NCBI GenBank assembly: GCA_903938815.1
Contig: CAJAES010000118.1
Location: forward strand, 1 to 56,611
Reading direction: 5' to 3'
Length of the DNA: 56,611 nt
From: an uncultured beta proteobacterium
GTDB lineage: Bacteria > Pseudomonadota > Gammaproteobacteria > Burkholderiales > Burkholderiaceae_C
In this document: piece by piece, positions 1-7,651 of the stretch
Position numbering within the stretch: the stretch's first letter is position 1
How the letters are laid out: every line of letters begins with the position of its first letter
The notes under the pieces: generated by a model
The model's input: only the letters and a program-made list of their open reading frames with translations
Databases searched by the model: none
Told to the model about the DNA's origin: nothing
Program-made: the position numbers and the translations under genes

Positions 1-1443
1 CGGGCCGACGGCACGCTGGAGACCGTGAGCACGCTGCGCCTGCAACCCGGCGACCGTGTCCAGGTTCCGGTGGGCGAGGCATTCCCGGCCGACGGCCGCC
101 TGCTGGAAGGTCGGACAGCCGCCGACGAGGCCTTGCTGACCGGGGAGTCCACACCCGTGGCCAAGGCCGCTGGGGACGGCGTGGTCGCCGGTAGTGCCAA
201 CGTCGGCGCGCCGGTTCGCATCGTCGTCGATCGCGTCGGCAACGACACTCGATTCGAAGCCATCGTCGCCATGATGCGCGATGCGATGACTCAACGCCCC
301 GCCGCGGCCCGCCTCGCCGACCGCTGGGCCGGGCCCTTCCTGTGGACGGTGCTGCTGCTGGCCGCTGCCAGTGCGGCCGTGTGGAGCCTGATCGATCCTT
401 CGCAGGCGCTGCCGGTGGCTGTGGCAGTGCTGGTGGTCACGTGTCCGTGCGCGCTGTCGCTGGCCGCCCCGGCGTCCCTGGTGGCTGCTGCAGGCGGCCT
501 GGCACGCCGCGGTGTGCTCGTGCAGCGGCTGGATGCCATCGAATCGCTGGCACGTGTCGACCGCCTGTTCGTCGACAAGACCGGAACCCTGACCGACGAC
601 CGGCTGGCCTTCGCGGGGCTGCGCCTCGCGCCCGGCGTGGTGGTCGATTCAGCCGCGTTGCTGCAGCGGGCAGCGGCGCTGGCGCGGGTATCGGCCCACC
701 CGGTCAGCGTCGCGATCGCCGCAGCCGTGGCCGATGCCGCGAGCGACCTGCGGGACATCCAGGAGCACCCGGGCCTCGGCCTGGAGGGCGTGGATGCCGC
801 AGGCGGGCACTGGCAGCTGGGTTCCCCCGCCTGGCTCGGCGCCGACCCCGCCTGGGCCGGCGAGGCCCGCAGTGTCCTGGCGCTCGATGGCCGGGTGCTG
901 GCCGCGCTGGATCTGCAGGAATCGCTTCGCCCGGGCGTGGTCGAGGCGATCCAGGCGCTGACCGCGATGGGTCTGGCGCCGACCCTTCTCTCGGGCGACC
1001 GGCCCGACCGTGTGGCGGCGCTCGCCCAGCGCGTCGGCATCGGCCATGCCCTCGGTGGCGTGTCGCCGCAGGACAAGCTGGATGCGGTGGCGGCTGCGCA
1101 GGCGGCAGGCGAGCGCGTGGCGATGATCGGCGACGGCGTCAACGACGCCCCCGTTCTGGCGCGAGCAGACGTGTCGCTGGCCATGGGGCAGGGCGCCCTG
1201 GTGGCCCGTGCGCAGGCCGATGCCGTGATCGTCTCCGGCCGCTGGACGGACGTGCTGCGGGCGCGTGCCACCGCCGTGCGGACCATGGGCATCGTCCGCC
1301 AGAACCTGATCTGGGCAGCGGCCTACAACGCCGCCTGCATTCCGCTTGCCGTGGTGGGCTGGCTTCCGCCCTGGGCGGCCGGCCTCGGCATGGCGCTGAG
1401 TTCGCTCATCGTGATCCTGAACGCCACCCGCGCCGGGCGCTGA
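1..1443 (+). CDS. ccoI: CcoI/FixI-type copper-translocating P1B ATPase (3' part)
   Basis: The reading frame is open from base 1, so the N-terminal metal-binding domain and first membrane helices lie upstream; 480 residues are visible. Seen in order: the actuator motif LTGEST (about residue 46), the membrane metal site TCPCALS (about 147), the phosphorylation site DKTGT (about 192), the SAHP motif typical of heavy-metal ATPases (about 229), and the hinge MIGDGVNDAP (about 375), ending with two hydrophobic helices. CcoI enzymes export copper from the cytoplasm to supply the CuB centre of cbb3 oxidase. ccoS follows after 3 bases and the oxidase genes come next, which favours CcoI over a general copper-resistance CopA. 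The visible part looks intact. Confidence 0.93.
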   Translation, partial: RADGTLETVSTLRLQPGDRVQVPVGEAFPADGRLLEGRTAADEALLTGESTPVAKAAGDGVVAGSANVGAPVRIVVDRVGNDTRFEAIVAMMRDAMTQRPAAARLADRWAGPFLWTVLLLAAASAAVWSLIDPSQALPVAVAVLVVTCPCALSLAAPASLVAAAGGLARRGVLVQRLDAIESLARVDRLFVDKTGTLTDDRLAFAGLRLAPGVVVDSAALLQRAAALARVSAHPVSVAIAAAVADAASDLRDIQEHPGLGLEGVDAAGGHWQLGSPAWLGADPAWAGEARSVLALDGRVLAALDLQESLRPGVVEAIQALTAMGLAPTLLSGDRPDRVAALAQRVGIGHALGGVSPQDKLDAVAAAQAAGERVAMIGDGVNDAPVLARADVSLAMGQGALVARAQADAVIVSGRWTDVLRARATAVRTMGIVRQNLIWAAAYNAACIPLAVVGWLPPWAAGLGMALSSLIVILNATRAGR

Positions 1444-1446
1444 CCC

Positions 1447-1662
1447 ATGGATATCCTGTACTTGCTGATCCCCCTGTCGGCCGTTCTGGTGCTGGCCATC
1501 ATCGGCATCTTCGGCTGGGCCCTGTTCCGGGGCCAGTTCGAGGACATCGAGCATGAAGGCGAGCGGATTCTGCAAGCCGACCCTGACACCGTTGATGCCG
1601 ATCAAGTCGTGTTGCAGACGCGCACAGAACAATCGCCGCCAACAAACCATCGTTTCCAGTGA
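1447..1662 (+). CDS. ccoS: cbb3 oxidase maturation protein CcoS
   Basis: A 71-residue protein with one N-terminal membrane helix (residues about 4-28) followed by FRGQFEDIEHEGERIL, a sequence typical of CcoS. CcoS is needed for cofactor insertion into the cbb3 oxidase. It starts 3 bases after ccoI and ends just before ccoN, so it is probably translationally coupled to ccoI. The C-terminal tail after residue 45 is hydrophilic and less conserved. Its codons for VDADQV contain a perfect FNR box, so this segment may be doubling as a control region. Confidence 0.93.
   Translation: MDILYLLIPLSAVLVLAIIGIFGWALFRGQFEDIEHEGERILQADPDTVDADQVVLQTRTEQSPPTNHRFQ
1592..1633 (+). promoter_or_regulatory. Internal class II FNR promoter for ccoNOQP
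   Basis: TTGATGCCGATCAA at 1592-1605 matches the FNR consensus TTGAT-N4-ATCAA perfectly. A -10-like AACAAT lies at 1628-1633, which would put the start site near 1640. That places the box centre (1598.5) at about -41.5, the standard class II activation position, leaving a leader of about 34 bases before ccoN. The box is inside the ccoS coding sequence. The box and spacing are read directly; promoter activity is inferred. Confidence 0.75.
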
Positions 1663-1673
1663 GGAGAGGTCCT

Positions 1674-3122
1674 ATGTCGAACAGAACCGGTGGAGTGGCT
1701 GCGGCTGCTCCTGTGTATACCGACACCCCAGTGCGATGGTTCGCCCTGGCGGCAGTCCTGTGGGGCGTGGTGGGAATGCTGGTGGGGGTGATCATCGCCG
1801 CCCAGCTGACCTGGCCCGAACTCAATCTGGGCATTCCCTGGTTGAGCTATGGCCGCCTGAGGCCGCTGCACACCAATGCCGTCATCTTCGCGTTCGGTGG
1901 CTGCGCGCTCTTCGCCACCAGCTACCACGTCGTGCAACGCACGAACCAGACGCCGCTGTTCCTGCCCGGACTGGCCAAGTTCACGTTCTGGGGCTGGCAG
2001 TTGGTGATCCTGGCGGCTGCGGTCACGCTGCCGCTGGGCCTGACCCAAGGCAAGGAATACGCCGAACTCGAATGGCCGATCGACCTGCTGATCGCGGTCG
2101 TGTGGGTGTCCTACGCAATCGTGTTCTTCGGCACCGTCGGCATCCGCAAGGTGCGCCACATCTACGTGGCGAACTGGTTCTTCGGCGCCTTCATCCTGGC
2201 CGTGGCCCTGCTGCACATCGTCAACAGCGCCGCGATCCCGGTGTCCATGACCAAGAGCTACTCCGCCTACTCCGGTGTGCAGGATGCGATGGTGCAGTGG
2301 TGGTACGGCCACAACGCGGTCGGCTTCTTCCTGACCGCCGGCTTCCTGGGCATGATGTACTACTACATCCCGAAGCAGGCCGAGCGGCCGGTGTACAGCT
2401 ACCGCTTGTCCATCGTCCACTTCTGGGCGCTGATCTTCACGTACATGTGGGCGGGCCCGCACCACCTGCACTACACCGCGCTGCCCGACTGGGCGCAGAG
2501 CGTGGGCATGGTGTTCTCGCTGGTCCTGCTGGCCCCGAGCTGGGGCGGCATGATCAACGGCATCATGACCCTCAGCGGTGCCTGGCACAAGCTGCGTGAC
2601 GACCCCATCCTGAAGTTCCTGATCGTGAGCCTGTCGTTCTACGGCATGAGCACCTTCGAGGGCCCGATGATGTCGATCAAGACCGTCAACGCGCTGAGCC
2701 ACTACACGGACTGGACCGTCGGCCACGTGCACTCCGGTGCGCTGGGCTGGGTGGGCCTGATCTCGATGGGTGCGCTGTACCACCTGATCCCGCGCCTGTA
2801 CGGCCGCAAGGAGATGTTCAGCAAGCGTGCGATCGAGTTGCACTTCTGGGTGGCCACGATCGGCATCGTGCTGTACATCGCCGCGATGTGGATCGCCGGT
2901 GTCATGCAGGGCCTGATGTGGCGCGCGGTCAACCCCGACGGCACGCTCGTTTACAGCTTCGTCGAGAGCGTGAAGGCGACCTACCCCTTCTACGTGATTC
3001 GTCTGCTCGGCGGCCTGCTCTACCTGAGCGGCATGCTCATCATGGCCTGGAACGTGGTCATGACCGTCAAGAGCAACAAGCCGGCTGTCGCGCCGGTGCC
3101 GATGGTCACGGCTCACGCCTGA
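1674..3122 (+). CDS. ccoN: cbb3-type cytochrome c oxidase subunit I (CcoN)
   Basis: Catalytic subunit, 482 residues and about 12 membrane helices. It carries heme b and the heme b3-CuB centre, where oxygen is reduced to water with proton pumping. Conserved histidine segments are visible, including RPLHTNAV, WWYGHNAVGFF, AGPHHLHYTALPDW and VGHVHSGALGW. I chose the ATG at 1674 because GAGGAGAGG (1661-1669) is well spaced before it; a GTG at 1659 would add five residues and lacks a ribosome site. It is the first oxidase gene and is probably driven both by read-through from ccoI-S and by the FNR promoter inside ccoS. Confidence 0.97.
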   Translation: MSNRTGGVAAAAPVYTDTPVRWFALAAVLWGVVGMLVGVIIAAQLTWPELNLGIPWLSYGRLRPLHTNAVIFAFGGCALFATSYHVVQRTNQTPLFLPGLAKFTFWGWQLVILAAAVTLPLGLTQGKEYAELEWPIDLLIAVVWVSYAIVFFGTVGIRKVRHIYVANWFFGAFILAVALLHIVNSAAIPVSMTKSYSAYSGVQDAMVQWWYGHNAVGFFLTAGFLGMMYYYIPKQAERPVYSYRLSIVHFWALIFTYMWAGPHHLHYTALPDWAQSVGMVFSLVLLAPSWGGMINGIMTLSGAWHKLRDDPILKFLIVSLSFYGMSTFEGPMMSIKTVNALSHYTDWTVGHVHSGALGWVGLISMGALYHLIPRLYGRKEMFSKRAIELHFWVATIGIVLYIAAMWIAGVMQGLMWRAVNPDGTLVYSFVESVKATYPFYVIRLLGGLLYLSGMLIMAWNVVMTVKSNKPAVAPVPMVTAHA

Positions 3123-3143
3123 AGCAAGGAGGCCTAGAACATC

Positions 3144-3767
3144 ATGGCAACAAGCAACAACCACAAGCCTGCCGGTCACGAGCGCATCGAGACCAGCAAC
3201 TTCCTGATGATCGTACTGATCCTGCTGGCCGTTGCGGTCGGCGGCATCGTCGAGATCGTTCCGCTGTTCTTCCAGCGCTCCACCACGCAGGCGGCGGAGG
3301 GCGTCAAGCCCTACACCGCATTGCAGCTGGCGGGCCGGGACGTGTATGTCCGCGAGGGTTGCTACAACTGCCACTCGCAGATGATCCGCCCGTTCCGGTC
3401 GGAGACGCTTCGCTATGGCCAGTACTCGACGGCTGGCGAGTTCGTGTACGACCATCCCTTCCAGTGGGGCAGCAAGCGCACGGGCCCGGACCTGCACCGC
3501 GTCGGAGGCAAGTACAGCGACGAGTGGCATCGCGTTCACCTGATCAACCCGCGTGATCTGGTGCCCGAGTCCAACATGCCCGCCTACCCGTGGCTCGAGA
3601 AGGCCAATGTGTCCGCCGCGATCGGTGACCACATGGTTGGCCTGCGCCGCGTCGGCGTGCCCTACACCGATGCCGAGATCGCCAAGGCGGCCGAGGACGT
3701 CAAGGGCAAGACCGAACTGGACGCGGTCATCGCGTACCTGCAGGTCATGGGCACCACCCGCAAGTAA
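3144..3767 (+). CDS. ccoO: cbb3 oxidase monoheme cytochrome c subunit (CcoO)
   Basis: 207 residues with one N-terminal membrane helix (about 20-44) and a periplasmic domain. A single c-heme site, GCYNCHSQMIRPFRSE (Cys73, Cys76, His77), is followed by RTGPDLHRVGGKYSDEWH, a typical CcoO segment, and a Met ligand candidate in ESNMPAYPWL. It passes electrons from CcoP to the CcoN active site. AAGCAAGGAGG precedes the start. The length is normal for the family. Confidence 0.97.
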   Translation: MATSNNHKPAGHERIETSNFLMIVLILLAVAVGGIVEIVPLFFQRSTTQAAEGVKPYTALQLAGRDVYVREGCYNCHSQMIRPFRSETLRYGQYSTAGEFVYDHPFQWGSKRTGPDLHRVGGKYSDEWHRVHLINPRDLVPESNMPAYPWLEKANVSAAIGDHMVGLRRVGVPYTDAEIAKAAEDVKGKTELDAVIAYLQVMGTTRK

Positions 3768-3781
3768 CCAGGAGCACGCAC

Positions 3782-3946
3782 ATGGATGTCAATGACCTGC
3801 GCGCCGCGGTCACGGTGATCAGCCTCGGGCTGTTCCTGGCCCTGGTCGTCTGGACCTGGAGCCGCAGCCGCAAGGCTGCGTTCGACGAAGCCGCTCGCCT
3901 GCCGTTCGCGGACGAAGCGGCCAATGATGATGGGAGGGTGTCGTGA
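3782..3946 (+). CDS. ccoQ: cbb3 oxidase small subunit CcoQ
   Basis: A 54-residue protein, MDVNDLRAAVTVISLGLFLA at its start, with one membrane helix (about 8-26) followed by basic SRSRK and an acidic tail. CcoQ/FixQ stabilises the assembled oxidase. AGGAG (3771-3775) precedes the ATG. It ends in a GTGA overlap of four bases with the ccoP start, indicating translational coupling. Position between ccoO and ccoP is diagnostic even though sequence conservation in this family is low. Confidence 0.9.
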   Translation: MDVNDLRAAVTVISLGLFLALVVWTWSRSRKAAFDEAARLPFADEAANDDGRVS

Positions 3947-4860
3947 GCGATTTCTTCAACAGTGGCTGGTCGATCTTCGTGGCTGCGGTCACGATCGTCA
4001 GCCTGATCGCCTGCCTGGCGCTTCTGATCATCGCGGCGCGCCGCCGCGTGATGGCCAACGACAACACCACGGGTCACGTCTGGGACGAGGATCTGCGTGA
4101 GTTGAACAACCCGCTGCCGCGCTGGTGGATGTGGCTGTTCGTCCTCACGGTCGTGTTCGCTGCGGTGTACCTGACCTTCTACCCGGGTCTGGGCAGCAGC
4201 CCCGGCACGCTGAAGTGGTCGAGTACCGGCCAGTGGGAAGCAGAGCAGGCCAAGGCCAAGACAGCGATGGAGCCGATCTACGCCAAGTACGTGTCGATGT
4301 CGGCCGAGGATCTGTCCAAGGACGCACAGGCCATGGGCATCGGGCAGCGCCTGTTCATCAACAACTGCGCGCAATGCCACGGCTCGGACGCTCGCGGCAG
4401 CAAGAGCTTCCCGAACCTGACCGACGACGACTGGCTCTGGGGCGGCTCGCACGAGAAGATCATCGAGACGCTCACGAAGGGTCGTCAGGGCAACATGCCC
4501 CCGATGGCGGCTGCGGTGGGTACGGGCGAGGATGTCCGCAACGTCGCGAACTACGTGCTGAGCCTGTCTGGCAGCGCGCACAACGCCGTCTATGCCCAAC
4601 TGGGCAAGCCGAAGTTCGCGGTCTGTGCCGCGTGCCACGGCAACGACGGCAAGGGCAACCTGGCCCTGGGCGCGCCCAACCTGACCGACAAGATCTGGCT
4701 GCACGGCTACGGCGAAGCCGCCATTGCCGCGATGGTCAATCAGGGCAAGATGAACATCATGCCCGCACAGGACAAGCTGCTCACCCCTGAGCAGATCCAT
4801 GTCCTGGCCGCCTACGTGTGGCAGTTGTCGCGCAGTACCGCGGCCGTCGCAAGCCGCTGA
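3943..4860 (+). CDS. ccoP: cbb3 oxidase diheme cytochrome c subunit (CcoP)
   Basis: 305 residues. Two hydrophobic N-terminal segments (about 10-32 and 60-80) anchor the protein; the segment LRELNNPLPRWWMWLF is typical of the family. Two c-heme sites follow: CAQCH (Cys142, Cys145, His146) and CAACH (Cys228, Cys231, His232). Methionines in GNMPPMA and MNIMPAQ are likely axial ligands. CcoP accepts electrons from soluble cytochrome c. The start is GTG at 3943, overlapping the ccoQ stop, with GGGAGG at 3934-3939 as ribosome site. Confidence 0.97.
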   Translation: MSDFFNSGWSIFVAAVTIVSLIACLALLIIAARRRVMANDNTTGHVWDEDLRELNNPLPRWWMWLFVLTVVFAAVYLTFYPGLGSSPGTLKWSSTGQWEAEQAKAKTAMEPIYAKYVSMSAEDLSKDAQAMGIGQRLFINNCAQCHGSDARGSKSFPNLTDDDWLWGGSHEKIIETLTKGRQGNMPPMAAAVGTGEDVRNVANYVLSLSGSAHNAVYAQLGKPKFAVCAACHGNDGKGNLALGAPNLTDKIWLHGYGEAAIAAMVNQGKMNIMPAQDKLLTPEQIHVLAAYVWQLSRSTAAVASR

Positions 4861-4873
4861 ACCCGGGAGCATC

Positions 4874-6298
4874 GTGTCCACAGCAGTCCCCAAGGAAGAC
4901 GACGCCGCCGGCGAGTTGGTGTCGCTTTACCAGAAGCAGAAGAAGATCTACGCGCGGGCCGTCAGCGGCTGGTTTGCCGGATGGCGCTGGGCGCTGGTCT
5001 GGATCACGCAGATCGTCTTCTACGGGCTGCCGTGGCTCGAGTGGAATGCCCGGCAGGCGGTGCTGTTCGATCTGTCCGCCCGGCGTTTCTACATCTTCAA
5101 CCTGGTGCTCTACCCGCAGGACTTCATCTACCTGACGGGGCTGCTGATCATCTCGGCGTACGGCCTGTTCCTGTTCACGGCCGTCGCAGGGCGCCTGTGG
5201 TGCGGGTTCGCCTGCCCGCAGACGGTCTATACCGAAGTGTTCATGTGGATCGAGCGCAAGGTCGAAGGCGACCGCGCCCAGCGCATGAAGCGCGACGCCG
5301 GTGGCTGGACGCTGGACCGCGGTTGGCGCGCCTTGGCGAAGCAGGGCGCGTGGATGGCGCTGGCACTCTGGACGGGCTTCACCTTCGTGGGCTACTTCAC
5401 GCCCATACAGACGCTGTGGGCCGAGGCGATGGTGCTCGGCTTCGGGCCCTGGGAGTGGTTCTGGGTGCTGTTCTATGCCCTGGCCACCTATGGCAACGCC
5501 GGCTTCCTGCGGGAGCAGGTGTGCAAGTACATGTGTCCGTACGCGCGCTTCCAGAGCGCGATGTTCGACAAGGACACGATGATCATCAGCTACGACGCCG
5601 AGCGTGGCGACCCGCGCGGCACACGCGGCCGCAAGACCGACCTCAAGGCGGCCAATCTCGGCGATTGCATCGACTGCGGGCTGTGCGTCCAGGTGTGCCC
5701 GACCGGCATCGACATCCGCAACGGCCTGCAGTACGAGTGCATCGGCTGCGCCGCCTGCATCGACGTCTGCGATGGCGTCATGGACAAGATGCAGTACCCC
5801 CGCGGTCTGATCCGCTACGCGACCCTGAACGGCATGGCCGGTCACTGGACGCGCGCGGAGATGTTCCGCCACGTGCTTCGCCCGCGCGTGCTGATCTACA
5901 CGGCCATCCTGCTGCTCGTCAGTGGCGCGCTGCTCACGAGCCTGTGGATGCGTGCGCCCTTCCGGGTCGACGTGGTCCGTGACCGCGCCTCCCTGGCGCG
6001 AATCGTGGACGACGGCTGGGTGGAGAACGTCTACCGCCTTCAGATGATGAACACGACCGAGCAGCCCCAGCGCTACCGGGTCGTGGCCACCGGCCTGCAG
6101 GGCCTGGTGCTCGAGGGCGGTGACGCGATCGCGCTGGGTTCCGCCGAGAACAAGTGGGTTCCGGTGTCGGTAAGGGTGCCGCCCGAGACAGCGGCCCAGG
6201 CCGGCCCGGGTGCGCATTCCCTGATGATCAGGATCGAGTCACTGGGCAAAGACGGCGTCATGCTGGACGAGAAGACCACCTTCCTGGTGCCGCGATGA
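4874..6298 (+). CDS. ccoG: CcoG, polyferredoxin-type cbb3 assembly protein
   Basis: 474 residues from the GTG at 4874, chosen because GGGAG (4865-4869) precedes it; an in-frame ATG at 4799 would overlap ccoP by 62 bases. Several membrane helices are followed by cysteine motifs CIDCGLCVQVCP and CIGCAACIDVCDG for two 4Fe-4S clusters, plus an additional WCGFACPQTVYTEVF motif in the membrane part. A periplasmic Ig-like C-terminal domain follows the last helix. CcoG/RdxA is reported to act in copper reduction during cbb3 assembly. Confidence 0.95.
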   Translation: MSTAVPKEDDAAGELVSLYQKQKKIYARAVSGWFAGWRWALVWITQIVFYGLPWLEWNARQAVLFDLSARRFYIFNLVLYPQDFIYLTGLLIISAYGLFLFTAVAGRLWCGFACPQTVYTEVFMWIERKVEGDRAQRMKRDAGGWTLDRGWRALAKQGAWMALALWTGFTFVGYFTPIQTLWAEAMVLGFGPWEWFWVLFYALATYGNAGFLREQVCKYMCPYARFQSAMFDKDTMIISYDAERGDPRGTRGRKTDLKAANLGDCIDCGLCVQVCPTGIDIRNGLQYECIGCAACIDVCDGVMDKMQYPRGLIRYATLNGMAGHWTRAEMFRHVLRPRVLIYTAILLLVSGALLTSLWMRAPFRVDVVRDRASLARIVDDGWVENVYRLQMMNTTEQPQRYRVVATGLQGLVLEGGDAIALGSAENKWVPVSVRVPPETAAQAGPGAHSLMIRIESLGKDGVMLDEKTTFLVPR

Positions 6299-6327
6299 TC
6301 CGCGCCGCCAACTCTGGAGATGCACTG

Positions 6328-6537
6328 ATGGACAAGAATTCGACCTCAGCCCGACGCGCCTGGTGGCGCGAACCGATGATGTGGATCGTGGTCGGCGGCC
6401 CGTTGATCGTGGTGCTCGCCGCCATCGCCACGGCCGTCATCGCCGTCAAGAACGTGGACCCCGTTCTGGACACCCGCTCCGGCCAACCGGCCGTGCAGGG
6501 GCGCAACCACGCGGCCACGCCGCCTGCCAAGCCATGA
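6328..6537 (+). CDS. ccoH: Short CcoH/FixH-like membrane protein
   Basis: Only 69 residues, against roughly 150-180 for typical FixH/CcoH. It keeps the N-terminal part of that family: RAWWREPMMWIVVGGPLIVV, then a single membrane helix (about 18-40) and VKNVDPVLD. It lacks the periplasmic domain and ends in QGRNHAATPPAKP. The place after ccoG supports a role in cbb3 assembly. It could be a naturally short relative or a family that only resembles FixH at the N-terminus; there is no sign of a frameshift. It overlaps the next gene by ATGA. Confidence 0.65.
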   Translation: MDKNSTSARRAWWREPMMWIVVGGPLIVVLAAIATAVIAVKNVDPVLDTRSGQPAVQGRNHAATPPAKP

Positions 6538-6815
6538 TCGCCCGGCGGGAACGCATCATGGCCGTGCTCTGGCCGTCGTTCCTGATGGCGGGTGTGATGG
6601 AGATGCTGGTGTTTGCGTTCGTGGACCCCACGCAACTGCAGCTCTTCGGCGGGCAGCCGATCCACTGGTCGCCGAGCGCCGTCTACACGGTTGCGTTCTT
6701 CGTGTTCTGGGCCGTCATCGCGATGGCCGGCGCCCTGACCGAACTGCTCGAAGTCGGCGCCGACGACCTCAATCGCGGCGACCGGTCCGACCCGGTCAGC
6801 AGTTCGCGCCGTTGA
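6534..6815 (+). CDS. Small two-helix membrane protein of the cbb3 cluster, unknown function
   Basis: 93 residues from the ATG that overlaps the previous stop; a second ATG at 6558 would give an 85-residue form. Two hydrophobic segments are clear: LWPSFLMAGVMEMLVFAFV (about 13-31) and a second one around residues 47-68. The C-terminus is acidic then polar. I do not recognise a named function. It is the last gene of the oxidase run, and its 3' end overlaps the 3' end of the convergent fnr gene by 20 bases. Confidence 0.7.
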   Translation: MIARRERIMAVLWPSFLMAGVMEMLVFAFVDPTQLQLFGGQPIHWSPSAVYTVAFFVFWAVIAMAGALTELLEVGADDLNRGDRSDPVSSSRR

Positions 6816-7533
6816 CCAGGCGCTGCAGTCCGTCCAGGTTCAGGATGCGGATCTGCCGCTGCTTGACCTCCAGGAAGCCGTCGTCCTGGAATTTCGAGAA
6901 GGTGCGGCTCACGGTCTCCAGCTTCAGGCCGAGGTAGCTGCCGATCTCCTCGCGCGTCATGCGCAGGATCAACTCGCTTGCCGAGAAGCCACGGCTCTGG
7001 AGCCGCTGCGTCAGGTTCAGCAGAAAGGCCGCCAGGCGCTCCTCGGCGCGCATGCTGCCCAGCAGCAGCATCACGCCGTGGTCGCGCACGATCTCGCGGC
7101 TCATGATGCGGTGGAACTGACGCTGCAGGTCCGAGACCTCCCGCGAGAGGTCTTCCAGCTGATGGAACGGAATCACGCAGACCTGCGAGTCCTCCAGCGC
7201 AACCGCGTCGCAGGTGTGCCGCTCGGTGCCGATGCCGTCCAACCCCAGCAGTTCGCCCGCCATCTGAAAGCCCGTGACCTGATCACGCCCGTCTTCCGAG
7301 GCCACGCAGGTCTTGAAGAAGCCGGTGCGAACGGCATAGAGCGACTGGAAATCCTCGCCGCTGCGGAACAGCGTGTCGCCGCGCGACACCGTCCGGCGCG
7401 TGGCCACGAGGCTGTCGAGCTTGAGCATCTGGTCCGTCGACATGCCCACGGGGAGGCACAGTTCGCGCAGGTTGCAACTGGAGCAGGCAACCTTGAAGGG
7501 TTCCAGGCGCAGCGGCGGCAGGGCTGTGGTCAT
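6796..7533 (-). CDS. fnr: FNR-type oxygen-sensing transcription regulator
   Basis: 245 residues, start MTTALPPLRLEPFKVACSSC. The four cysteines expected for an oxygen-labile 4Fe-4S cluster are present: Cys17, Cys20, Cys26 and Cys108 (in RHTCDAV). A cNMP-like beta roll and dimer helix follow, then a helix-turn-helix MTREEIGSYLGLKLETVSRT. The ETVSR recognition helix matches that of E. coli FNR, so the expected target is TTGAT-N4-ATCAA. Such a box occurs inside ccoS, and a near match lies just upstream of this gene. An in-frame N-terminal extension to 7710 is open but unlikely. Confidence 0.96.
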   Translation of the reverse strand: MTTALPPLRLEPFKVACSSCNLRELCLPVGMSTDQMLKLDSLVATRRTVSRGDTLFRSGEDFQSLYAVRTGFFKTCVASEDGRDQVTGFQMAGELLGLDGIGTERHTCDAVALEDSQVCVIPFHQLEDLSREVSDLQRQFHRIMSREIVRDHGVMLLLGSMRAEERLAAFLLNLTQRLQSRGFSASELILRMTREEIGSYLGLKLETVSRTFSKFQDDGFLEVKQRQIRILNLDGLQRLVNGANC

Positions 7534-7603
7534 GGTGTGGGGCGGTCTCTGGTGGCGTTGGCTGGATTGTGGCGCGTCAAGCCGCAGCATGAAATCCGCG
7601 GGT

Positions 7604-7617
7604 TTGAGCCAGATCAA
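7604..7617. promoter_or_regulatory. FNR box between fnr and hemN
   Basis: TTGAGCCAGATCAA differs from the FNR consensus TTGAT-N4-ATCAA at one base. It lies in the 118-base gap between divergent fnr and hemN, 71 bases from the fnr start and 35 from hemN. It could activate hemN, autoregulate fnr, or both. I could not place a good -10 element at the standard distance on either strand, so its mode of action is open. Confidence 0.65.
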
Positions 7618-7651
7618 GACCGCGAATCCGTACTTTGGCACATTCCTTCCC

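Noticed and set aside
1602..3632. 676-codon antisense frame over ccoN/ccoO
   Set aside because: Shadow of well-recognised oxidase genes; no family motif and no ribosome site.
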